Below, in pieces: positions 7,184 through 15,762 of a stretch of DNA of 64,000 nucleotides (within the stretch, counting starts at the first letter, position 1; every line of letters begins with the position of its first letter). Source of the DNA: Betaproteobacteria bacterium (GTDB taxonomy: Bacteria > Bdellovibrionota_B > Oligoflexia > Silvanigrellales > Silvanigrellaceae). The notes beneath the pieces were generated by a model. The model was not told the origin of the DNA, searched no databases, and saw nothing but the letters and a program-made list of their open reading frames with translations. The stretch spans positions 62,001-126,000 of the forward strand of contig VGHE01000001.1 in NCBI GenBank assembly GCA_016868315.1, in the 5' to 3' direction. Position numbers and translations under genes: made by a program.

Positions 7184-10009
7184 GTGGATCGCGCGAAGCC
7201 AGTTCAAAATCCAGGGAAACAATTCGGGGAAGAATCGATGTTGGATGGTCTCGTTTCGTTCGAGCTCTCAGACCGCGTGGTGCATGCGCACGATGCAAGT
7301 CTCTACAGAATTGTGCCCCGAGGTGTTGCGCGACCACAGAATGATTCTGATGTGCAGAGACTTATTTCATGGGCGCATGAAAATCGCGTTGGGCTGACTT
7401 TCCGTGCAGGCGGAACGAGTTTGTCCGGACAAGCCGTGGGCGAAGGATTGCTGGTTTCCCTTGGGCGCGCCTGGGACACTCTTAAAATTGAGAACAATGG
7501 GAGCCATGTGACATGTGGACCCGCACTGCGGGGAGGTGTGGTTAATGCGCATCTGGCTGCATTGGAGCGGAGAATAGGTCCCGATCCCGCTTCACTTCAG
7601 GCTGCGTGCATGGGTGGAATTGTTGCCAACAACGCCAGTGGAATGTGCTGCGGCGTCGAGGAAAATTCGTATCAGACGCTCGTGGGTTTGAAGTTGATTC
7701 TAGCTTCTGGAACGATCATCGACACGCGCGATTCCAGTTGCGACTCTGTGCTCAAAGAGAAGGAGCCGCAGATTTATTCTGGCCTGCTCTCGTTGCGCGA
7801 AAAAATTCTTTCCTCTCCACGATTGGTGGAGCTCATTCGCCGAAAGGCGGCCGGCAGGAATACCATGGGCTATGGTCTGCAAGCGTTTCTCGATTACGCG
7901 CGGGCTTCAGACATTCTTGCGCACTTGATTGTTGGATCGGAAGGCACACTGGCTTTCATCTCTGAGATGACTCTGCGCACTGTTCCATTGCGTCCCCACC
8001 GAGCAAGTGCACTTTTTTCTTTTCGGAATCTCGATGAGGCATGCCAGCTGGCACCTGAGCTTCGAGCGGCTGGCTGCAACGCAATCGAACTTTTCGACTA
8101 TGCCTCGGTTCAGGCCTTGCTCGGCCAGCCGGAAATGCCAAAATTCCTTTATGACCTCGAATCTCAAGGAGCCTGTCTTCTTCTGCAGCTGCAGTGCAAT
8201 AGTGTTGATGAGCTAAACGGAATGCTTCAAGCTCAGAGTAAATTTCTCGGGCACAAATCAGTGCAGCATCGCACCGACTATTTCTCCGATCAAAAACAGC
8301 AGAATAAATTGTGGGATCTCCGCAAAGGCATTTTTCCAGCGGTTGGAGCGCGGCGTCCCAAAGGTACATCGGTCATTATTGAAGATGTTGCATTTTCATT
8401 GCCCAAACTCGCTGATGGGGCACGCGATTTGCGTTCCTTGCTTATTCTGCATGGATACTCCGATGCCGTGATTTATGGGCATGCACGCGACGGCAATCTT
8501 CATTTCGTTTTGGCGCAAGATTTTTCGCAGCGTTCCGAGATTCTCCGTTACGAGAAGTTTATTGCTGACATGGTTGAATGCGTTGCGGTGAAACATGACG
8601 GAGCATTGAAGGCAGAACACGGAACGGGCAGAAACATGGCACCCTTTGTGGAAAAAGAGTGGGGTACAGAGGCCTATACTTTAATGCGCGAACTCAAGCG
8701 CCTGCTCGATCCGGAAGGTGTTTTCAATCCTGGCGTGCTTCTTTCATCGAATCCAAACGCGCATCTTGAAAAACTCAAGACCATGCCGCTTGTTGATGAG
8801 CAGGTTGACGCCTGCATTGAGTGTGGTTTCTGTGAGCCCGTCTGTCCGAGTCAGGGGCTGACTCTTTCGCCGCGTGGTCGCATCGTTCTCGCACGAGAAA
8901 ATGTCGAAGATGTGCGAGCTGGCAACTTCGATTTTGCTGATGACAGCGCATATCAGCTGCTCAAAACCTGTGCGGCCGATGGTTTGTGTGCGCGTGCGTG
9001 TCCCGTTGGAATCAATACAGGAGATTGGGTTAAAAAAGCTCGTGCTGAGAGGGTGTCAACAGCACAGCGTGCAACTGCCCGGTGGCTGGCTCAGGAAACT
9101 GCGCTAGTTGAAAAAGTAGCGGAGCTGCCCCTGGCTCTGGCGAGCAAGGGAAGTGCGGTCTTCGGTAAAAAGAGCGTCGAGAAATTGAGCGCAATGTTGA
9201 ACAGCAGTATTGGCACTCCCGTGTGGAGTGCTGCATTGGGTGGAGTCAAGCCGTCTGCATCCACACAAGATTCCCATGCGCACGCTGACGTCATTCTCTT
9301 TCGCAGCTGTGTGACCCGCAGTTGCGGAACAACGCAGTCTGTCGCTCAAGAAAAAGAAAACAGGGACAGCCTATTGCTCTGTTCACAGCGGGCTGGTGTG
9401 CGCGTCAGAAATGTTTTCGAGGCGGGGCAATGCTGTGGTCAGCCGTGGAGTTCAAAAGGTTACAAAGAATCTTCAATCTCCAAGCTCTCAGCACTGGTTG
9501 CGGTTCTTTTCGAAGCATCTGAAGGCGGCAAAAAACCTGTCGTCATCGACAATAGCCCCTGTTTTTCGTCACTTCTTGAAGATTCAAAGGAACTGACGGG
9601 CACAAGCCTCGCATCTTTTCAGGCTCTGACACTTTGGGATCCGATTGTGTATGCGCAGTTTTTGGCTGATAAAATGCAGGTCAAACCCATTGCCGAGAGT
9701 CTGCATTTCTTTCCGGTGTGTTCTGTGAGGAAAACTGGGCACAGTGCTGCGTTTGAGGCTTTAGCACGAAAGCTGTGCGCTGAGCCCGTGTTTCCAAAGC
9801 AAGAGGCTTGCTGTGGCATGGCTGGCGATCGTGGGCTGTGGCACCCGGAACTCATTCGCAACGCGGGTGAACGTTTTCATTGGGGAACCACACAAGCACA
9901 ATCTGGGGTGTGCACGAGCCGAACCTGCGAGGTTGCACTTTCACAATCGGGAATGCCCTACAGCTCGGTGTTTGATACTCTCGAGCGTGCAACGCGGCCT
10001 GGCGGTTGA
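7184..10009 (+). CDS. FAD-linked oxidase with two [4Fe-4S] and CCG domains (D-lactate/glycolate dehydrogenase-like, YdiJ/Dld-type)
   Basis: A 941-residue single-chain enzyme. Residues about 45-270 form a PCMH-type FAD-binding domain (TFRAGGTSLSGQAVG, DPASLQAACMGGIVANNASG), followed by the FAD-oxidase C-terminal domain (VYGHARDGNLHF-like segment, KAEHGTGRN). Two [4Fe-4S] sites follow: CIECGFCEPVCP from Cys544 and the CxxxGLCxxxCP motif from Cys596. Two CCG half-domains have QCCG near 750 and ACCG near 876. This is the GlcD+GlcF or LldE-like fusion seen in YdiJ-type D-2-hydroxyacid dehydrogenases, which pass electrons from lactate or similar acids to quinone. Start: GTG at 7184 with GGAGG 8 bases upstream; an ATG at 7238 is an alternative. 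It stands alone, divergent from 6432-7052. Confidence 0.88.
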   Translation: MDRAKPVQNPGKQFGEESMLDGLVSFELSDRVVHAHDASLYRIVPRGVARPQNDSDVQRLISWAHENRVGLTFRAGGTSLSGQAVGEGLLVSLGRAWDTLKIENNGSHVTCGPALRGGVVNAHLAALERRIGPDPASLQAACMGGIVANNASGMCCGVEENSYQTLVGLKLILASGTIIDTRDSSCDSVLKEKEPQIYSGLLSLREKILSSPRLVELIRRKAAGRNTMGYGLQAFLDYARASDILAHLIVGSEGTLAFISEMTLRTVPLRPHRASALFSFRNLDEACQLAPELRAAGCNAIELFDYASVQALLGQPEMPKFLYDLESQGACLLLQLQCNSVDELNGMLQAQSKFLGHKSVQHRTDYFSDQKQQNKLWDLRKGIFPAVGARRPKGTSVIIEDVAFSLPKLADGARDLRSLLILHGYSDAVIYGHARDGNLHFVLAQDFSQRSEILRYEKFIADMVECVAVKHDGALKAEHGTGRNMAPFVEKEWGTEAYTLMRELKRLLDPEGVFNPGVLLSSNPNAHLEKLKTMPLVDEQVDACIECGFCEPVCPSQGLTLSPRGRIVLARENVEDVRAGNFDFADDSAYQLLKTCAADGLCARACPVGINTGDWVKKARAERVSTAQRATARWLAQETALVEKVAELPLALASKGSAVFGKKSVEKLSAMLNSSIGTPVWSAALGGVKPSASTQDSHAHADVILFRSCVTRSCGTTQSVAQEKENRDSLLLCSQRAGVRVRNVFEAGQCCGQPWSSKGYKESSISKLSALVAVLFEASEGGKKPVVIDNSPCFSSLLEDSKELTGTSLASFQALTLWDPIVYAQFLADKMQVKPIAESLHFFPVCSVRKTGHSAAFEALARKLCAEPVFPKQEACCGMAGDRGLWHPELIRNAGERFHWGTTQAQSGVCTSRTCEVALSQSGMPYSSVFDTLERATRPGG

Positions 10010-10014
10010 GTGTT

Positions 10015-10037
10015 CCACGCTTGAGTTGAGGGCGTGG
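10015..10037. terminator. Possible bidirectional terminator hairpin
   Basis: CCACGC (10015-10020) and GCGTGG (10032-10037) can pair around an 11-base loop in the 48-base gap between two convergent genes. There is no T-run on either strand, so the call rests on position and stem only. Confidence 0.35.
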
Positions 10038-10057
10038 GCTGACCCGACTCAAAAAAC

Positions 10058-10738
10058 TCAGGTTTTAGATTGGTCCGGTTCTGTGGACTTAGGCCGGCGT
10101 ACAAGCAAGTTTAAAATTTCCTTGCGGTAATAAATCAGCGCGCCTGCGGCCAAAATAGCGATAACCCAAGGTTGGTATTTCTTGATGAGATCGATGATGT
10201 CTTTGCCGTATGTACCCACCAAATAAACCTGCGAAGGCACACTCACGAGCGCTGCCAAACCATCCACCAAAATAAATTTGGTGCGGCTCACACCCAGCAT
10301 GCCGCAGCTCAGGTGGCCGGGAAAGCGGATGCCTGGTGTGAAACGGAATACCCCCGCCGACCAAAAACCCCAGCGGTTCATCCATTGATTCACTTTTTCA
10401 AGCATTCCAGGTTGTGTGAGTTTGTTCAGCAGAGGAAGCGAGAGGATTCGAGTTCCGAACTTACGTCCGAGTCCATAGACAATTAAATCGCTGGAAAAGA
10501 CTGCAACAAAAGCCAGCCAGGCCGCCAGATGAATGTTGATGCCGTTGGGAGTCACAACACCTGTAACGGGGTCTGGATTGTTGCCGAGCCAAACCAGAAA
10601 ACCGAGCGTGAGAAGCGTGATTTCCTCTGGAATAGGCATGCCAAAGCTGCTGGCGTACATGATGAGGAAAAGCATGGAGAACACCAAGAACGGCGAATGT
10701 GCCACCGATTGCAGGAGCTCAATTGCCATTTGTTCCAT
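10058..10738 (-). CDS. DedA family membrane protein
   Basis: A 226-residue inner-membrane protein of the DedA/VTT superfamily. It shows the GMPIPEE re-entrant motif near 33-39 and the family signature FRFTPGIRFPG starting at 131, with several hydrophobic segments and a basic tail. DedA proteins move or flip lipid carriers: undecaprenyl phosphate and phosphatidylethanolamine translocases belong to this superfamily. It is the last gene of the minus-strand run that starts with the LysR gene, 59 bases after the double-SIS gene. A role in recycling the wall lipid carrier would suit that setting but is inferred. Start ATG at 10738, with a second ATG three codons later. Confidence 0.85.
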   Translation of the reverse strand: MEQMAIELLQSVAHSPFLVFSMLFLIMYASSFGMPIPEEITLLTLGFLVWLGNNPDPVTGVVTPNGINIHLAAWLAFVAVFSSDLIVYGLGRKFGTRILSLPLLNKLTQPGMLEKVNQWMNRWGFWSAGVFRFTPGIRFPGHLSCGMLGVSRTKFILVDGLAALVSVPSQVYLVGTYGKDIIDLIKKYQPWVIAILAAGALIYYRKEILNLLVRRPKSTEPDQSKT

Positions 10739-10797
10739 AGTGTCTCATTCCACAAGGTTTGCGCTCATCAATCTCAGATCTGTGAGGTTTGCGCAAC

Positions 10798-12459
10798 TTA
10801 TCTCGCCCCGGGCGCCCGCAATTCGTATGAGAATTTGGGCACAAAGTTGCTGCCCAGATGCGCGGAGCCACCGGCAGAGTGCTTGCCTTTGAGAGCATTG
10901 AAGGTCTTGAGGACAATAGGCTCGTTCACCTCGGACTGCTCCAATTCAAAGAAACACTGGAAGCAAATGTCTTCGTAAGAGTAGCCTGTGATGTGCTCCG
11001 CTTGAAGCATTTGTTGCACATAGCGGATGCTGCGGTCGATTAGTTTGAAGTTACTCGGACGCACGCAGGTCATGGTGTTGCCGTGATAACGACCGAGGCG
11101 ACCCATCACCAAAGTTGAATGGATGTTGAGCAGCATTTTTAACATCAGATGTTCGTTCAGCAGAGAGAGCTCGCCTGTGGGGAATTGCGCAGTGTGCGCA
11201 CCCAAGGCCAAAAAGATATCGCTGTTCTGACGACGGATGCTAAAAATATTTTGCTGAATGGAAGGGCGTCGCTCCTGACGCCAGGCAAAAATACTGGAAG
11301 AGAAATCGTAACCCACTAGGCGATTTGGCCCACCGATTTGCTCGTAGTCAGTCCAACCCACCAACGGCCGTGGTGAGCGCTTGAGCAGAGATTCCCATGC
11401 CTCATGTGCAGAATGAGTGTGCGGCAAGCAAAGGTAACACAGGCTGGTTGGTGCATCTGTGTCGGCACGGTTCTCGAAAGCACTGAGGCTGAAGGTAGGT
11501 GAACGTTCTGTGGTGTCGGTGAGCACCGTAATGCCGTATTCGAGAGTCTCATAGATCAGCGTTTGTCCGCGCGCGTAGCAATCACTCTCGTGCTCGATGA
11601 AAGCGGGAAGTGCTTCCAGTGCAAGGTTTCCTTGATGTTCTAGCAGAGAATCTATGGACTGCTCGATGGAGTCGAAGGTCGGGTGATCTTTGAGAGTCTC
11701 GAAAAGAGCTGTGCCCGCTGCGAGCATAAGCACAGTGCTGGCCTGCATGCGCGTGCTACCCGAGATGGCCATGGGTCCCACGGTGAGATTGATTTTTTGC
11801 AGTTGTGGGTGAAGTAGGACTTGCTTACAGCGTTCAAGTTTCTGAATGAGAATTTCAGCGGGATTACAGAACAAGAACCAATGATTTTTTGAGGAAACTT
11901 GTGTTGCGCGCAGAGCTGCTCCGATGACGTAGGGCGTTTCTCCACCTTCTGTGGATGCTATCAGAAGGTCGCCTTCGCGGAAGCCAGCTTCATCAAGCAT
12001 ACGTGCACCGTAGCTCGGATGGTCTTCAAAGTTTTCAATCGAGCGTATCAAAGCAACATCGCCACCAGCCATAAGTGAGCGAACACTGTCGCACCAGGCA
12101 TGACCAGGCTGCACAGATTCACGCCACAGCACTTCGAGGCTCAATGAAAGACGTCCGGTGGCGCCGCATCCGACGAAGAAAATGCGACCACCCGCCTTGA
12201 GCGTTTGCTGCATGGAATGAGCCATTTTGAGGATGTCTGCGCATTTTTGTTGTGTTGCACGCAATGCGTCGCAATCAACTTCACGCATCAGGCGCACGGC
12301 TTGAGCGAGATCACTTGTAGCGAGCGCCGAAAGATTCTTGGTTTTGGGGTGTTGCCCCTCCGTGGGGAGGTCGCCGAGGTGAAATTGCCCAGCAACCGCG
12401 AGGAAGTCATTTGCCTTTTGTCTTGCCGTAATTTCGCGCTGTTGAAGTTCCGTATTCAT
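10798..12459 (-). CDS. Double-SIS-domain protein of the MurQ/GCKR family (N-acetylmuramic acid 6-phosphate etherase-like)
   Basis: A 553-residue cytosolic protein with two sugar-isomerase (SIS) halves. The first half has the MurQ-type signatures GCGATGRLS (97-105), TEGGETPYVIGA (170-181) and GSTRMQA (234-240). MurQ cleaves the lactyl ether of MurNAc 6-phosphate during wall recycling and is about 300 residues long. This protein has a second half (about 300-553) more like the mammalian glucokinase regulatory protein layout of two SIS domains. It could be an etherase, a sugar-phosphate isomerase or a regulator. Its start overlaps the end of the serine hydrolase gene by 53 bases, which suggests coupled translation. 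Confidence 0.75.
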   Translation of the reverse strand: MNTELQQREITARQKANDFLAVAGQFHLGDLPTEGQHPKTKNLSALATSDLAQAVRLMREVDCDALRATQQKCADILKMAHSMQQTLKAGGRIFFVGCGATGRLSLSLEVLWRESVQPGHAWCDSVRSLMAGGDVALIRSIENFEDHPSYGARMLDEAGFREGDLLIASTEGGETPYVIGAALRATQVSSKNHWFLFCNPAEILIQKLERCKQVLLHPQLQKINLTVGPMAISGSTRMQASTVLMLAAGTALFETLKDHPTFDSIEQSIDSLLEHQGNLALEALPAFIEHESDCYARGQTLIYETLEYGITVLTDTTERSPTFSLSAFENRADTDAPTSLCYLCLPHTHSAHEAWESLLKRSPRPLVGWTDYEQIGGPNRLVGYDFSSSIFAWRQERRPSIQQNIFSIRRQNSDIFLALGAHTAQFPTGELSLLNEHLMLKMLLNIHSTLVMGRLGRYHGNTMTCVRPSNFKLIDRSIRYVQQMLQAEHITGYSYEDICFQCFFELEQSEVNEPIVLKTFNALKGKHSAGGSAHLGSNFVPKFSYELRAPGAR

Positions 12460-14062
12460 CGCTTTCCAACCACCTTCTCATGGACGCATCAATGTTTGCA
12501 CCCAGCTGGTTGATGCGGCTTGAGTAACACAGTGTTCGGTCGAAACACGGAATCACGCGTTCTGCATCGAGCCTGTTGGAATCGGTAAAACGGCTGCCCA
12601 GGCTGGAGTTGAGAACCACAATATACTCTCGTTTGAATCCCCGCTCCGACAAACCTTTGACCAGTCCCGCATGACTTCCGGAGACGGACGTGAGCCCGGT
12701 TTTGCTCGCGAATTCAACCTCGGCGGTTGTCTGGCATTCCCCTAGATTTTTAGTGAAGTTGTAATCGCCTTTGAGCTCGTCAGCGGCAAAGACGAACGGG
12801 TAATCACCGACAGGTAATTTAAGTTGCCCTGTGCTGACCCATTTCTGGGGCAGGAGCGCCGGGATACCAAACCCCCCCCCCAGCTTCTGCTGGCAATGCA
12901 AAGTATTGCTCAGCACTTCATGGAAAAGCTGGTTCTTCATATTTGCCCAAAAGGCGTTTCTTACAGTTTCAGAAATCGAGCTTGCATCAACTTTCTTGTT
13001 TGATTTTGAAGAGAGCTGCCAATCGGGTTTCTGATTTTCAGGAGTCGAACTGTTGGTGCGCAGCAGCCAGAGGAGGCGTGCCGTGTCCCAGGAGGGCATG
13101 AAGATGTGGCTGACACTGGAGCTGTCTTTCAGGTACATGGTGTCGCGATTGCCCCAGAGGCCATCTTGCATGCGAGTGCGATTCATTTGAAGAGCAGGAA
13201 GACCGAGGCTGGCGAAGAGTTCATTGAGTTTATTTTGGCGCGGTGCAGCTGCAGGATATCCGGCAGAGTCTTTTTGCTCAGCCTCGATGATATCTCCGCT
13301 TCTGTGGAGGTATTGAATAAGAGCTGCTGTGGCTTTGTTGCCGCTCCATTGGATCATGGCATCCAAAAACTGAGCAAAGGTCAGCGTGACATCATCAGAT
13401 GCATCGGCTGTTCCGAAATCGTATGTGTATTTATTGTTGAGTTGTTGCTCCAGAGAGCCTTGTTCTTCGAGTTTTTGAAGAACACGCAGTGCCACCAATA
13501 TCTTAAAAACCGAGGCAGGATAGGGTGACATGAAGCTGATAGGTGAGCGCACTGCTTCAGGATTCAAAAGCTCATTTGCAGGATAACGTGATTTCCATGC
13601 ACCCGGACTCGGTTTGAACCAGGGGGCTTGGGAAATCACCTGGCCTTCGTCGAATCGCTCTTGCAGCCAGGGGTACATTTTTACATTGCTGACTGCTTGA
13701 GTTTTGGGATCGAAACTCGCACCCACTCCGCGCGGGTAGTCGCGCGAAAAGAAAACATTGCCACCGACGACCGGATTTTTGCAGCCTGGCTGAAAGGCAA
13801 TCACGGCCAAATCGATTTGTGGGAACTGTTTCCGTCCTAAAGTTTTGCGACCATGTTGGCACGCCGGCTCAGTTGTTGGGCAAGGATCTGCTGTAAAGGT
13901 CGGACCGAGGTCGACGACGTTTTTAAAATCCACCTTTAGAACGGCAGACTTGAGTTCATTGTTGAGTTCGTTGGTTGTGAGACAGGATTTTTCTTTGGCA
14001 AAACCTGTCGAAGACAGCCCCAACAGCAGTGCGAAAACTGGCGCGCAGGGGATGTGTTTCAT
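12407..14062 (-). CDS. Exported serine hydrolase of the class A beta-lactamase/DD-peptidase fold
   Basis: A 551-residue protein with a signal peptide (cleavage near GFA-KEK). It shows the three penicillin-recognising motifs in order: SVFK with nucleophile Ser184 and Lys187, SGN at 240-242 (the SDN position), and KTG at 454-456. The family includes class A beta-lactamases and DD-carboxypeptidases. The chain is about twice the length of a beta-lactamase, with a roughly 170-residue Cys-containing N-terminal region and a long insertion before KTG, so a wall peptidase or esterase is likelier than a resistance enzyme. A run of ten G in the coding strand (encoding Gly395-397) lies before the KTG motif. 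It overlaps the upstream 3D gene by 4 bases. Confidence 0.78.
   Translation of the reverse strand: MKHIPCAPVFALLLGLSSTGFAKEKSCLTTNELNNELKSAVLKVDFKNVVDLGPTFTADPCPTTEPACQHGRKTLGRKQFPQIDLAVIAFQPGCKNPVVGGNVFFSRDYPRGVGASFDPKTQAVSNVKMYPWLQERFDEGQVISQAPWFKPSPGAWKSRYPANELLNPEAVRSPISFMSPYPASVFKILVALRVLQKLEEQGSLEQQLNNKYTYDFGTADASDDVTLTFAQFLDAMIQWSGNKATAALIQYLHRSGDIIEAEQKDSAGYPAAAPRQNKLNELFASLGLPALQMNRTRMQDGLWGNRDTMYLKDSSSVSHIFMPSWDTARLLWLLRTNSSTPENQKPDWQLSSKSNKKVDASSISETVRNAFWANMKNQLFHEVLSNTLHCQQKLGGGFGIPALLPQKWVSTGQLKLPVGDYPFVFAADELKGDYNFTKNLGECQTTAEVEFASKTGLTSVSGSHAGLVKGLSERGFKREYIVVLNSSLGSRFTDSNRLDAERVIPCFDRTLCYSSRINQLGANIDASMRRWLESDEYGTSTARNYGKTKGK
12872..12881. repeat. Homopolymer C10 (G10 in the coding strand)
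   Basis: Ten consecutive C on the given strand, inside the serine hydrolase gene at codons about 394-397. Slippage by one base would shift the frame before the KTG motif. Confidence 0.9.
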
Positions 14063-15195
14063 GGCTTACAGAATGCTCCCTTCACAAGATAGGTGTCGAG
14101 AGCCTTGTGAGCTGCGTAGGTTCTGTATTCAAATTCCTGTGTGCGGCGGAAACGCGGTGTTCCTGTCGCATCGACTCCGTTGTTTTCGTAAGTCCGCCAG
14201 TCGAAGGGAACCAGACCCTTCACGCCAGCCACATTGAACGGGTTGGCGTAACGACATTCCTTCAAGTAGGGATTTCCGCCACCGAGTGGGCCAACGAAAA
14301 TATCGACACGATCCAGCTCAATTGCTCCGCCCACATCTTGTGCACACACATAGCCGTCATGGGTTTTTCCGTTGGGAAGAGCAATGCCTTGCAAACGGGG
14401 CATGAACATCAAAGCGCCAATGAGGCGTTTTTTGATTTCAGATTCTGGCAACGAGCAGAAATCGAGTTTGGCCTGCTTGCACAGATGCACAAAATCTACG
14501 GCGACCGAACGATAGGGATGCAGATTGTGATTGAGGATTCCAATTCCGAAAGCGCCACGTGGCAGGACTTTGTAGTCCCAAACTCCATTTACACGGTTTG
14601 CAACATTCAGAACGCGTCCATCGATGAGAGTTCCTGTGCCTTCCATGTCGAGATCTTCGTGGAATGACTTACTGACTCGGGCAATGAGATTTCCTGTGCC
14701 TGCTTCGTAAAGTGCGTTTGTTTTGGGGCCGGGGTGATAGCTTTCATCTGCAATGTTGTAAAAAGTTGGGAATAGGTTGCCGAGAGCAATGCGCTCTGAA
14801 GTAGAGCTGCCTGCGGAGAGCATGCTCACCATGTCGCGCATCGGGATTTTGGAATCGTGTTCGTTGTCCGGGCAAAGATCCGATTCCCAATAGATGGGAC
14901 GCAGATTCTGTGCAGGGTAGTAGCAGCTTTTCTCGCCTGCTTTGAGTTCAACCCAAGTGGAGCCATTTTTGGTTGCGTCGGTGCTGCTCTGGACACCGTC
15001 CACGGGCTGAGCGTGGAGCAGCAATGCGATCGGATCTTTGGAATTGGGAGCGGCAACGCATGCGCAGCCTTGAGGGCTGTTGGTGCAATTGACCTTGTAT
15101 TTGCCCGAGAACAATTCAACGGCCTGAGCGGTGGTGACGCAGGCCGCCGAAAAAGCCAAAGCTGAGACCGAAACAATGAAATTGTTGATTTTCAT
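14059..15195 (-). CDS. Exported 3D-domain protein (MltA C-terminal-like)
   Basis: A 378-residue exported protein with a signal peptide starting MKINNF and ending near TAQA. Near residue 285-305 it carries CAQDVGGAIELDRVDIFVG, the triple-Asp '3D' signature that forms the active double-psi barrel of MltA-type lytic transglycosylases and of related spore and resuscitation proteins. The Asp residues are all present. The rest of MltA cannot be recognised, but RVLNVANRVNGVWDYKVLPRGAFGIGI may form part of a barrel. Likely role: cutting or binding peptidoglycan glycan strands in the periplasm. ATG at 15195 is preferred to a GTG five codons earlier because it opens the signal peptide. The stop overlaps the hydrolase start (ATGA). 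Confidence 0.72.
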   Translation of the reverse strand: MKINNFIVSVSALAFSAACVTTAQAVELFSGKYKVNCTNSPQGCACVAAPNSKDPIALLLHAQPVDGVQSSTDATKNGSTWVELKAGEKSCYYPAQNLRPIYWESDLCPDNEHDSKIPMRDMVSMLSAGSSTSERIALGNLFPTFYNIADESYHPGPKTNALYEAGTGNLIARVSKSFHEDLDMEGTGTLIDGRVLNVANRVNGVWDYKVLPRGAFGIGILNHNLHPYRSVAVDFVHLCKQAKLDFCSLPESEIKKRLIGALMFMPRLQGIALPNGKTHDGYVCAQDVGGAIELDRVDIFVGPLGGGNPYLKECRYANPFNVAGVKGLVPFDWRTYENNGVDATGTPRFRRTQEFEYRTYAAHKALDTYLVKGAFCKP

Positions 15196-15219
15196 GGCGT
15201 GTTCTTGCACTCCCGGGTG

Positions 15220-15762
15220 TTAGAGTTGTTTGCCCATAAGCAGCATGGGGCTCGCGTTCCAGAGGAAATCGTGACGAAATTTATAGCCATTTTTGTCGTA
15301 AAAGCCAACATTGCGGGCATCGGGGGCGGTTACGAGGTGCACCCCTTTGATTCCTTTGCCCCGAAGTGCGTTCTCAAAGACGTTCAGAAGCGTTGAGCCT
15401 AGCCCAACCCCCCGGGCAACATCGGCACAGTTAATATGCAGGTGGGCTTGATATTCCAAAAAATCTTCCGAGATTTCCGAGAACCATGGGTGCAGGGTGG
15501 AGAGTTCGGGGTGTTTGGTGGTGTCGGGTACACCGCAGATGTACCCATGCACGGACTTGTTTTGGTCGATAGCTACGAAAAAATACTCGGGATAATTTTT
15601 CGCATACCAGCCAAGATACTTGTGAAGAAAGGCTTCGCGTTCCTCTGGGCTTTTGAATGTTCTTTTGACCGACGATTCGAAGAAGATTTTTTCAACCCCG
15701 AGAAGCACGCGTTCCTTCTCTTGTTTGGAGTCGAGACCTACGAGGGCTTTTATCTTCATCAT
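15220..15762 (-). CDS. GNAT-family N-acetyltransferase
   Basis: A 180-residue cytosolic protein of the Gcn5-related fold. The acetyl-CoA pyrophosphate loop is RGVGLGSTLL in the middle of the chain, preceded by the HLHINCADVA beta-strand 4. The C-terminal GFYDKNGYKF motif is also typical. Members acetylate small amines, amino sugars, antibiotics or proteins. The first base of its start codon overlaps the stop of the LysR gene (ATGA), and nine or so bases separate it from the 3D gene, so it belongs to the same transcript. An amino-sugar or muropeptide substrate would fit the neighbours but is inferred. Confidence 0.82.
   Translation of the reverse strand: MMKIKALVGLDSKQEKERVLLGVEKIFFESSVKRTFKSPEEREAFLHKYLGWYAKNYPEYFFVAIDQNKSVHGYICGVPDTTKHPELSTLHPWFSEISEDFLEYQAHLHINCADVARGVGLGSTLLNVFENALRGKGIKGVHLVTAPDARNVGFYDKNGYKFRHDFLWNASPMLLMGKQL

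Noticed and set aside
14029-14667. A 212-codon plus-strand frame
   Set aside because: Antisense to the 3D-domain gene, which has clear family motifs.
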